Assembly: GCA_937934635.1 (NCBI GenBank)
Contig: CALGZD010000194.1
Span: 1 to 5,141, forward strand
Length of the DNA stretch: 5,141 nucleotides
DNA from: an uncultured Deinococcales bacterium
Lineage (GTDB): Bacteria; Deinococcota; Deinococci; Deinococcales; Trueperaceae
Direction: 5' to 3'
Shown here: piece after piece, positions 1-4,989 of the stretch
Position numbering within the stretch: position 1 is the stretch's first letter
How the letters are laid out: each line of letters opens with the position of its first letter
Made by a program: the position numbers and the translations under genes
The notes under the pieces: model-generated
Databases searched by the model: none
Told to the model about the DNA's origin: nothing
What the model saw: the letters and a program-made list of their open reading frames with translations, nothing else

Positions 1-37
1 GTAAGTATCTTGGAACATTTCTGTAGCGCATACGCAT
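1..37 (-). CDS. 5' end of an unidentified gene running off the left edge
   Basis: Reading the minus strand, an ATG at 37 opens a frame MRMRYRNVPRYL that is still open at the window edge. It is preceded by AAAGGAG (44-50 on the plus strand) with a 6-nt gap, which is close to ideal. A second in-frame ATG at 31 is less well spaced, so 37 is the better start. Twelve residues are too few to name a family; the start is basic and not a typical signal peptide. The gene is divergent from the HxlR-like remnant at 151-324. In intact loci an HxlR regulator often sits divergently next to the gene it controls, so this gene could be the former target, but that is inference. Confidence 0.6.
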   Translation of the reverse strand, partial: MRMRYRNVPRYL

Positions 38-43
38 AGTATT

Positions 44-50
44 CTCCTTT
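44..50 (-). promoter_or_regulatory. Shine-Dalgarno site of the left-edge gene
   Basis: AAAGGAG on the minus strand lies 6 nt before the ATG at 37. This match to the anti-Shine-Dalgarno sequence is the main reason for accepting the short left-edge reading frame as a real gene. Confidence 0.65.
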
Positions 51-80
51 ATAGTGTGTTCTTTTAGAGCTGTGCAAATT

Positions 81-96
81 TAGTATATCGATACTA
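81..96. promoter_or_regulatory. Inverted-repeat operator candidate overlapping a -10
   Basis: TAGTAT and ATACTA form a perfect 6-bp inverted repeat around a 4-bp centre (ATCG). On the minus strand the same bases contain TATACT (82-87), a good -10 for the left-edge gene, which would give a leader of about 38 nt. No good -35 is seen 16-18 bp upstream of it. A palindrome over the -10 is a typical repressor site, and HxlR-family dimers bind such short palindromes. The adjacent HxlR-like remnant is therefore a reasonable former or present partner, by inference only. Confidence 0.4.
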
Positions 97-150
97 TTGA
101 ACTTGAAATATCATTTCAGACCCTTTTTACCAAAAAGCTAAATATATTGA

Positions 151-324
151 CCTATACTCAATGAGTTCGTTCCTACTCGTTACGAAGCTCGCCGATTAAC
201 TGACTTAGGTCAGTTAATTGTGGAAGAGCTTGTCATACTACAAGTTTTTGGTGGAAGTGTATCATCACTCCAAAGAAAGATCGAACAAAACGCTGTTACA
301 GAGAGTCCAATAAAAAACGTATGA
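151..324 (+). pseudogene. 3' remnant of an HxlR-family transcriptional regulator
   Basis: The frame opens after a TGA at 148-150 and ends at TGA 322-324. It contains EFVPTRYEARRLTDLGQLIV followed by a helix-like segment (about 53-57 residues in all). The pattern of a wing strand, then PTR-x-E, then LTDLG, then an amphipathic helix resembles the end of HxlR/MarR-type winged helices, whose typical text is P-P-R-V-E-Y-x-L-T-x-L-G. HxlR proteins are usually about 100-120 residues. The N-terminal helices with the DNA-recognition helix are missing, and I find them in no frame upstream between 38 and 150. There is no ATG or ribosome binding site in frame. I read it as a truncated, decayed regulator. 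The family call rests on about 20 residues, so another small winged-helix family is possible. Confidence 0.45.
195..218. repeat. Perfect 10-bp inverted repeat inside the HxlR-like remnant
   Basis: ATTAACTGAC, the 4-bp loop TTAG, then GTCAGTTAAT form an uninterrupted 10-bp stem. It falls on the codons for the LTDLG segment. No T-run follows, so it is not an intrinsic terminator. It may be chance, or an operator-like or RNA hairpin that survives in the remnant. Confidence 0.5.
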
Positions 325-614
325 CCCTGTATAAAGCGTACTATGTAGGCGTGAATGAAAACATCGAGAGTACTGTCACAGACGCAAATATTATGAAAAC
401 TCAGAACTATAGCAGCTTGTGCAGTATCGGATTATAATCTCAAATCCTCAATGCACAGAAAGTGCGTTCTAGACGCAAAAGACACATATATAGAGCCTTC
501 AAGAAATTTGCAGTCATACGACTTTTACTTAATTCTCCTGTTACAAGTTAATCGCCCTGATGTTTTTGATTATTCAACAGACAGGTTATAGAAAGTCGTG
601 CTACACTACGTAGC
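325..614. other. Gene-poor stretch upstream of the membrane protein
   Basis: No supported gene on either strand. Two short plus-strand frames exist. One of 38 codons starts at 321, overlapping the remnant's stop as ATGA, and ends at 437. One of 46 codons runs from 451 to 591. Neither has a ribosome binding site or a recognisable motif. A perfect TATAAT lies at 433-438 but without a convincing -35. The stretch may be further decayed sequence from the same eroded locus, and it must contain the promoter of the gene at 615. Confidence 0.4.
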
Positions 615-2144
615 GTGCAAGTAATACAAAGTAATCCTTTACTCAGCTTCTGTTTGTTTGCGGCGGTACTACTGTTATTGGTTTCGCTAATTGTTGGGAT
701 TTTACGTAGAGATTTCAAGATTTTTTTTAGTCGTATTGGCTGGACTCATCTAGCCCTAGCGCTTGCGCTGGCAACACTACTATTGCTTGTGCGTTATGCC
801 CTTTTAGGCTTGCCCTTTCAATCGCCACCTGCTTGGTTCCCTGAATCAGTACAAGCTTTTTTTAGTGAGCGCATTGTTGCTTTGTTGCCTGAGACACCTG
901 CTTTAGGGGCTACTGCTACCGATTCGGGAAGTGGTTTTAGTTTGTGGGGACATACTTGGCCTTTAGCAGGTATTAGCCGTTTACCGCTTTACATATTTGC
1001 ATTAGCGTATGGACCTAGTGCAGGTTTGGTGGCTGGGATTCTTTTTTCACCGATTCATGCTTTAGGTATGCCAAGTTATATGGAGTTATTGCTTGTGCTC
1101 GAGCTCTGCATCTTGGGTTGGCTGGCTATTGTTCCTAGTAGTTACCAAAGTAGATGGGCAGGAGCATTTAATGTCCTGTTAGCTTATGCATTAATTTTCT
1201 TTAGTGCTGGTTTTGCCTATTTACTCTGGCAAGGCTTGCCTTTGAATTTTGATAGTTTTTGGCGTTACTTGCACCCTAGCTTGGGTGGTGTGTTGCTCAG
1301 TAGTATCCTGCTGTTTCTTTTTGGTCCAAAGTTCTTCAAAAAGAGTTTTCCTACTTCAGGCATCATCTATGAAACGATTGAATCTGGGCTTGAGGACATT
1401 GTGGTTGATAAACCGACCTTTACAGATAGCGATATAGCTACTTCTGTATTGACATCGGATACTGTGAATGCAGATACCGTAGATAATGTACAGAGTTCAC
1501 TCGAAGATTTTTCGCCAACGGTATCAACAACGCTCAATATCATGCCTCAGAATAGCGACGTGCAAAACACCGATAATAGCGATGCTAATTCTAGTCAGCA
1601 ACGTAAAAAACAACGTGGCAAAAAGCGTAAGCAAGCTCAAACTGAACAACTACAAGAAGAAGAGCTTACCTCCAATACCCGCAATGTCCATAATATGACT
1701 GAAGCAGGCAGTGTAAATGATAGCGCAAATGATAGCGCAAATGACAGTACAAACAATAATGAAACAGCTTTAGAACACCTAGAAGATACTTCTGCTGATA
1801 CAAACATTTATCTGACAAATGTTGATGACTTACTCAGGGTTACAGGTATTGAAGGATCTGTGTATAGTGAATTTCTCAATGATTTACCCGACCATCTTTC
1901 AGAAGAAACCATGTGGCTTATCAACTTTTTGTTGACTGAAGCAAAAGCAAGCACAATCAATACTGTTTATAGAGCTTTTAAAGAATCCTTTGGTCCAAGT
2001 AAAAAGCGCTTCAAAAAAGGTGTTAAAGAAGCACATGCTGAAGGCTGGTTAACGCTTATGCGTGATATTGAGCGAGATGAAGTTTTTGTAGGCTTGGGTA
2101 GGAAGCTACTTGTGCCTAATGTAACAAAGGATACTGACGCTTAA
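615..2144 (+). CDS. Multi-pass membrane protein with a polar linker and C-terminal winged-helix-like domain
   Basis: A 509-residue protein of unrecognised family in three parts. Residues 1-240 are hydrophobic, with about six membrane segments (near 10-30, 43-63, 120-148, 154-173, 183-206 and 221-238) and a 50-residue polar loop at 64-117. The ALAYGPSAGLVAGI stretch (129-142) vaguely recalls ECF-transporter S components. Residues 250-395 are a disordered-looking Asp/Ser/Asn/Thr-rich linker with a basic patch (QQRKKQRGKKRKQ, 328-340) and an NDSA repeat (368-379). Residues 400-501 look folded. From 428 they give helix, helix, a Lys-rich helix (KKRFKKGVKEAHAEGWL, 463-479) and then two strands ending GLGRKLL, an order that fits a winged helix. 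The start is GTG; no in-frame ATG occurs before residue 152, the frame is open back to 570 without a standard start, and no Shine-Dalgarno site is visible. It stands alone on its strand. A membrane-tethered DNA-binding protein is the most interesting reading but is inference. Confidence 0.8.
   Translation: MQVIQSNPLLSFCLFAAVLLLLVSLIVGILRRDFKIFFSRIGWTHLALALALATLLLLVRYALLGLPFQSPPAWFPESVQAFFSERIVALLPETPALGATATDSGSGFSLWGHTWPLAGISRLPLYIFALAYGPSAGLVAGILFSPIHALGMPSYMELLLVLELCILGWLAIVPSSYQSRWAGAFNVLLAYALIFFSAGFAYLLWQGLPLNFDSFWRYLHPSLGGVLLSSILLFLFGPKFFKKSFPTSGIIYETIESGLEDIVVDKPTFTDSDIATSVLTSDTVNADTVDNVQSSLEDFSPTVSTTLNIMPQNSDVQNTDNSDANSSQQRKKQRGKKRKQAQTEQLQEEELTSNTRNVHNMTEAGSVNDSANDSANDSTNNNETALEHLEDTSADTNIYLTNVDDLLRVTGIEGSVYSEFLNDLPDHLSEETMWLINFLLTEAKASTINTVYRAFKESFGPSKKRFKKGVKEAHAEGWLTLMRDIERDEVFVGLGRKLLVPNVTKDTDA
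1716..1751 (+). repeat. 12-bp tandem repeat inside the membrane-protein gene
   Basis: Two identical copies of AATGATAGCGCA (1716-1727 and 1728-1739) are followed by a diverged copy, AATGACAGTACA (1740-1751). The unit length is a multiple of three, so the frame is kept and the protein gains NDSA-type repeats in its disordered linker. It looks like slippage expansion where length is tolerated. Confidence 0.8.
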
Positions 2145-2186
2145 AAATACAGGGGTTTAAAGATATAGAAGCTTAAAGATACTAAA
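2139..2186. repeat. Imperfect 16-bp tandem repeat between convergent genes
   Basis: Three adjacent 16-mers are related: GCTTAAAAATACAGGG (2139), GTTTAAAGATATAGAA (2155) and GCTTAAAGATACTAAA (2171). Copies 2 and 3 agree at 12 of 16 positions, copies 1 and 3 at 11. The first copy includes the TAA stop of the membrane-protein gene (2142-2144) and the array reaches to 3 bp from the stop of the minus-strand thioredoxin gene. I see no GC-rich terminator hairpin in the 44-bp gap, so transcripts from the two genes may overlap. Confidence 0.5.
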
Positions 2187-2188
2187 GC

Positions 2189-3208
2189 CTAGAAAATTTC
2201 TTTTCTGATTCGTAAGTTAACTTCAACCATCTCATCACTGAAGCTATCAATCAACCTTGTATAGCTATAATCTTTGATATAACAAAAGCCTGTTCCCACA
2301 TCACAAAGCCCAAGTTCAGCCTTTATCTTTACGTTCATGCCTTCATCTGGACGGTCAAGTACCCATGTTGCAGGTTCTACGCTAGACCAGTAGACATCTG
2401 GTTTTTCTTCCCATTGTGTGCCTACTAAGTTATCCATGGCTATGTTTGAACCAGAGGGGAGCTCGAGCCATACCTTTGGCTGTACCTCTTCGTTGCGATT
2501 CACAACTATTCCATCAGGTATTTGGAAGTTTAAAACCACATCAACAGTATTATCAGTTGTACTTATATCCTGAACAGCACGAATTTGCTCAACATCACTT
2601 GCAGTAGTTTCTTCTATAACTTGAGCTTCTTGAGCTTCACTACTTACAGTTTTAGCAACACCACTAGCAATATCTTGAGCCGTCACACCAAGCATTTCTT
2701 CAAGCTTATTTTTTAAAGGTTCATACCCCTGCGGGTAAAGGTCAGAAATCTCGCCAAAGTGTTGGTACTGCACCACGCCTTCTCTATCAACCAAGTAAAA
2801 AGCTGGCCAGTAACGGTTGCCATAAGCACGCCAAGTTCGCCATTCATTGTCCTGAAATACAGGCCAAGTTACCCCACGTTTAATGATGTTTTCAGCGACA
2901 TTTTCAGCAGGTTTATCTGATTCAAATTCTGGTGTGTGAACACCAACGATTTCAAACCCATAATCTTTATAAGTCTCGTATAGCTCACTCATACGGTCAA
3001 TGCTGCGGTAGCAGTTATAGCAAGAAAAGACCCAAAAGTTCACCATTGTGACTTTAGCTTCAAGGTCTTTGAGTTCGAAAGCTTCTGAATTGAACCATTC
3101 ACCGTCTACCTTGAAGGCTGGTGCGGTTTTACCTTTTAAATCAGCTTGGGCAAAACTAAGTTGCACAAGACCTGTAAATAATAAAAGAATTACTAGCAGT
3201 ACTCGCAT
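2189..3208 (-). CDS. Exported DipZ/TlpA-like thioredoxin with a DsbD-alpha-like C-terminal domain
   Basis: A 339-residue thiol-disulfide protein, probably periplasmic or extracytoplasmic. Residues 1-20 form a signal peptide (hydrophobic core, cleavage after SFA). Residues 26-175 are a thioredoxin fold very close in text to the C-terminal domain of DipZ: WVFSCYNCYRS with active-site Cys63 and Cys66, then GVHTPEFES, then WRAYGNRYWPAFYLVD with the cis-proline at 135, then HFGE. A Glu/Ala/Thr-rich linker (about 180-215) leads to a beta-rich domain (about 222-335) whose LGLCDVGTGFCY has two cysteines (302, 309), resembling the DsbD N-terminal domain that receives or passes electrons. The CcdA-like membrane domain that normally precedes this thioredoxin in DipZ is absent, so a separate reductant partner is expected. 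A GTG at 3235 would add nine residues with two cysteines before the signal peptide. The ATG at 3208 gives a clean signal peptide and is preferred, though neither has a good ribosome binding site. Confidence 0.85.
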   Translation of the reverse strand: MRVLLVILLLFTGLVQLSFAQADLKGKTAPAFKVDGEWFNSEAFELKDLEAKVTMVNFWVFSCYNCYRSIDRMSELYETYKDYGFEIVGVHTPEFESDKPAENVAENIIKRGVTWPVFQDNEWRTWRAYGNRYWPAFYLVDREGVVQYQHFGEISDLYPQGYEPLKNKLEEMLGVTAQDIASGVAKTVSSEAQEAQVIEETTASDVEQIRAVQDISTTDNTVDVVLNFQIPDGIVVNRNEEVQPKVWLELPSGSNIAMDNLVGTQWEEKPDVYWSSVEPATWVLDRPDEGMNVKIKAELGLCDVGTGFCYIKDYSYTRLIDSFSDEMVEVNLRIRKEIF

Positions 3209-3280
3209 AATGATAGTTTGACATGAACACTTCACGGATTCATCACAGCTTTAGGAATGAACTGCACCCATACTTTGGAA

Positions 3281-3309
3281 CTTATACTAAACTGAAAGAA
3301 GAAAGTCAT
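3281..3309 (-). promoter_or_regulatory. Sigma-70-type promoter of the thioredoxin gene
   Basis: On the minus strand, ATGACT (-35, 3304-3309) is followed by a 17-bp spacer and TATAAG (-10, 3281-3286, five of six consensus bases). Transcription would start near 3274, giving a leader of about 65 nt before the ATG at 3208. Confidence 0.5.
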
Positions 3310-3491
3310 AATCAATCAGCAGAAAAAGTTGCCTTTAGAACCGAAGGGCACACAAATTACGAAACTTTGCTATGTTTGTGACTATGACATCCATGATTCA
3401 CTTCGGTATTAAATCGAAGGTTTCCGATTTCGTGTGGATTAGCATAAAGTAGATTGATTAAACATTACCACGAAGTACAAAAGCCGATACA

Positions 3492-3522
3492 TGGAATCTG
3501 GTGGAATCTGGTGGAATCTGGT
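3492..3522. repeat. Three perfect 10-bp tandem repeats (TGGAATCTGG)
   Basis: TGGAATCTGG occurs three times head to tail at 3492, 3502 and 3512, followed by one extra T. It is non-coding, between the thioredoxin promoter and the terminator of the beta-helix gene. The 10-bp unit puts each copy on nearly the same face of the helix, as in a binding array, but recent replication slippage explains identical copies equally well. Confidence 0.9.
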
Positions 3523-3540
3523 CAACCGTTCTTGAAGCAA

Positions 3541-3571
3541 AATAAAAAACGCTTGGTTTTGCCAAGCGTTT
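3541..3571 (-). terminator. Rho-independent terminator of the beta-helix gene
   Basis: Read on the minus strand, a perfect 10-bp stem AAACGCTTGG / CCAAGCGTTT (3562-3571 and 3547-3556) closes a 5-nt loop and runs into TTTTTTATT. It begins about 26 nt after the stop codon at 3598-3600. The T-run is on the minus-strand side only, so it terminates transcription from the beta-helix gene and isolates it from the thioredoxin gene downstream. Confidence 0.9.
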
Positions 3572-3597
3572 CAATATTTATAGATTATTTATTACTA

Positions 3598-4311
3598 TCA
3601 AATATGTGATTTTAAAATCTGTGTGCGACTAGCATCGTAGTAAAGGTGTTGATGTTTTGGTGCTTCTAGCGAAGCTGTATTGTCAGTAAAAGCACTACCT
3701 TCAATAAGCAAATCGCCCTTAGAGTATATTGCACCAGCAACTTCTCTAGATTTGTTACGGCTGAAGCTGCTGTCTTTAATAATTGCGCTTGCGTTGCTGT
3801 TTTCTAGGCGTATAGCAGCGCCAGCAAGTGGTGAGTGATTTTTATAAAAAAGACAACTTTCCACTTCCAACTTACCTTTATTCAGAACTGCACCACGTTC
3901 ATTGTACTGCACCACGCAAGATTTGAGCATTAACTTACCAGAGTTCACCAAAGCGCTCTGTGATTTTGCTCCTTCAAGGCTGAAACCTACAACGTAAAGC
4001 TCACTGCCTTCTTCAACTTCAAAAATGCCACCTAAGCCTGTCTGAACTAAGCTTAGTTTATCTGCGTGGAATAAGACTTTTCTTCCTTGGCTAATGCGGA
4101 TAGGTCCACGCAATTGGATAGCTTTAATGGCTTTATCAAAGCTAATTTTGATTGTGCTATCAGTTGGGCACTCTCTGAGTGCTTCACGCAAGCCACCATC
4201 TGCGTTTTCATCAGCAGAACTAATCTTAAATTTTGTTTGACCTTGTGTGTTGTTTGTTATGATTGGACTAGAATAATAGTTTCTATCCAACGTGCTCTGA
4301 TACCAGGGCAT
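3598..4311 (-). CDS. Small right-handed beta-helix protein without signal peptide
   Basis: A 237-residue protein. Residues 32-60 contain ADGGLREALRECPTDSTIKI, matching the G-S-L-R-x-A-L entry motif that opens many secreted CSLREA / choice-of-anchor-Q beta-helix proteins. From about 95 to 215 it has roughly 22-residue rungs: SALVNSGKLMLKSCVVQYN, AVLNKGKLEVESCLFYKN, AAIRLENSNASAIIKDSSF and GAIYSKGDLLIEGSAFTDN. These carry the regular N-x-G-x-L-x-L-x-x-C/S-x-F-x-x-N pattern of a parallel beta-helix. Relatives are usually long, exported and anchored. This one has no signal peptide, no anchor and no catalytic motif I can see, so it may be cytoplasmic or a shortened copy. Start: ATG at 4311 sits 5 nt after AGGAGG; the upstream GTG at 4317 overlaps that site and is unlikely. 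It has its own promoter and terminator, so it is monocistronic. Ligand and role are unknown. Confidence 0.8.
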   Translation of the reverse strand: MPWYQSTLDRNYYSSPIITNNTQGQTKFKISSADENADGGLREALRECPTDSTIKISFDKAIKAIQLRGPIRISQGRKVLFHADKLSLVQTGLGGIFEVEEGSELYVVGFSLEGAKSQSALVNSGKLMLKSCVVQYNERGAVLNKGKLEVESCLFYKNHSPLAGAAIRLENSNASAIIKDSSFSRNKSREVAGAIYSKGDLLIEGSAFTDNTASLEAPKHQHLYYDASRTQILKSHI

Positions 4312-4316
4312 GTCCA

Positions 4317-4325
4317 CCTCCTCCT
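4317..4325 (-). promoter_or_regulatory. Strong doubled Shine-Dalgarno that fixes the beta-helix start
   Basis: AGGAGGAGG on the minus strand offers two overlapping AGGAGG sites, 5 and 8 nt from the ATG at 4311. The GTG at 4317 begins inside it. This supports the ATG and suggests efficient translation. Confidence 0.8.
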
Positions 4326-4345
4326 ACAAAACTGAACGTTTATTC

Positions 4346-4351
4346 AATATA
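4346..4351 (-). promoter_or_regulatory. -10 element of the beta-helix gene
   Basis: TATATT on the minus strand (five of six consensus bases) would start transcription near 4339, giving a leader of about 28 nt ending in the strong ribosome binding site. The matching -35 region is poor (CTTTTA at 17-bp spacing), so the promoter may be weak or activator-dependent. Confidence 0.4.
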
Positions 4352-4937
4352 TCTTAATGGTTTCACATTAAAAGAAAATAAGAGTTATGTCACAAATAGT
4401 CATTCCGATTTAGCGTCGAAACATTATTTTGAATTTGAGAGATTGTTACTGAATTTTGAAATACAGTAGAGGAATCACATTCTTTTGTTAAGGCTAATTG
4501 TGAATGCTTTCCTCAAAAACGTTGCAATATAGGGATTCTTAGAAAATAATAGCACTCTACTAAATTTTAAAAACCAGATAATATTTTTTAGGTGTATAGG
4601 ACTATTTTAAGTCTTTGTAGTTAAGTTCTGCTCTATGGGAATAACTTTAATCTAAGCTTAATGAAGAGGTTATTTGTTAGATTACACTGATTTGAACACC
4701 TGTAGTTGCTTGATTTATAGTGGTTGCAAAAAAGATGCCAGTAGCTAGTGCTTTAACAAGTGGAACTCTAAGGGTGAATAATCTGAATTAGCTATACTAT
4801 TCTGTACCCATAAGCTTTTTAGAGTGTAGCATCCAAAACATACTCTTTTATTATCAGTTTATTATCAGTTGTCGCTTTATTAGAAACACTTTCGCATTAC
4901 CGTTTAATACCAATTCCGCTTAAACTTGAATACTGAC
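4352..4937. other. Long AT-rich stretch without a gene
   Basis: No open frame with a ribosome binding site is visible on either strand; the short frames found are all below about 30 codons and lack family resemblance. There is no tRNA-like cloverleaf and no terminator hairpin. It lies downstream of the phosphofructokinase gene and upstream of the beta-helix gene. It could hold a small RNA, a long untranslated tail or decayed sequence; the eye cannot decide. Confidence 0.4.
4847..4868. repeat. Perfect 11-bp tandem duplication (TTTATTATCAG)
   Basis: TTTATTATCAG occurs twice head to tail (4847-4857 and 4858-4868) in the non-coding stretch. It is another example of the short tandem repeats seen throughout this window's intergenic DNA. 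Confidence 0.8.
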
Positions 4938-4989
4938 TTAAACAGCTAGATTAAACAGATTAAACAGATTAAACAGTGATATTAAACAG
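4938..4989. repeat. Cluster of five TTAAACAG octamers at the end of pfkA
   Basis: TTAAACAG starts at 4938, 4951, 4960, 4969 and 4982, giving spacings of 13, 9, 9 and 13 bp. The central three belong to a perfect 9-bp tandem repeat, AGATTAAAC (4948-4974). The last octamer includes the phosphofructokinase stop codon (TAA on the minus strand, 4982-4984). No terminator hairpin is seen here. Confidence 0.85.

Larger units (their letters stand above)
3236..3540. other. Intergenic region upstream of the thioredoxin gene
   Basis: Holds the promoter at 3281-3309, nested inverted repeats (ACCGAAG 3340-3346 with CTTCGGT 3401-3407, enclosing CACAAA 3351-3356 with TTTGTG 3375-3380) and the 10-bp tandem repeat at 3492. 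A plus-strand frame of 52 codons (3223-3381) overlaps the thioredoxin start and its promoter and has no ribosome binding site, so it is not called as a gene. Confidence 0.45.

Noticed and set aside
48..53. TATAAA on the minus strand as a -10 for the left-edge gene.
   Set aside because: Transcription would start inside the ribosome binding site; TATACT at 82-87 gives a sensible leader.
321..437. A 38-codon plus-strand frame starting ATGA over the stop of the HxlR-like remnant.
   Set aside because: The overlap resembles translational coupling, but the upstream gene is a remnant, there is no ribosome binding site and the product has no recognisable feature.
451..591. A 46-codon plus-strand frame ending just before the membrane-protein gene.
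   Set aside because: No ribosome binding site, no motif and no clear link to the gene at 615; short frames of this size arise by chance.
1249..1698. Two alternative-frame open stretches of 62 and 70 codons inside the membrane-protein gene.
   Set aside because: They are out-of-frame shadows of a long gene, with composition and repeats explained by that gene.
3209..3235. Longer thioredoxin start at a GTG giving MKCSCQTII before the signal peptide.
   Set aside because: It would put two cysteines ahead of an otherwise clean signal peptide and has no better ribosome binding site than the ATG.
3223..3381. A 52-codon plus-strand frame divergent from the thioredoxin gene.
   Set aside because: It lacks a ribosome binding site, has no family resemblance and covers the thioredoxin gene's promoter region.
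3340..3407. Nested inverted repeats suggesting a structured RNA or riboswitch upstream of the thioredoxin gene.
   Set aside because: The stems are only 6-7 bp with long loops and lie upstream of the likely transcription start, so they would not be in the transcript.
4087..4335. Plus-strand 82-codon frame opposite the beta-helix gene.
   Set aside because: It is antisense to a gene with a strong ribosome binding site and clear repeat structure, and has no start signal of its own.
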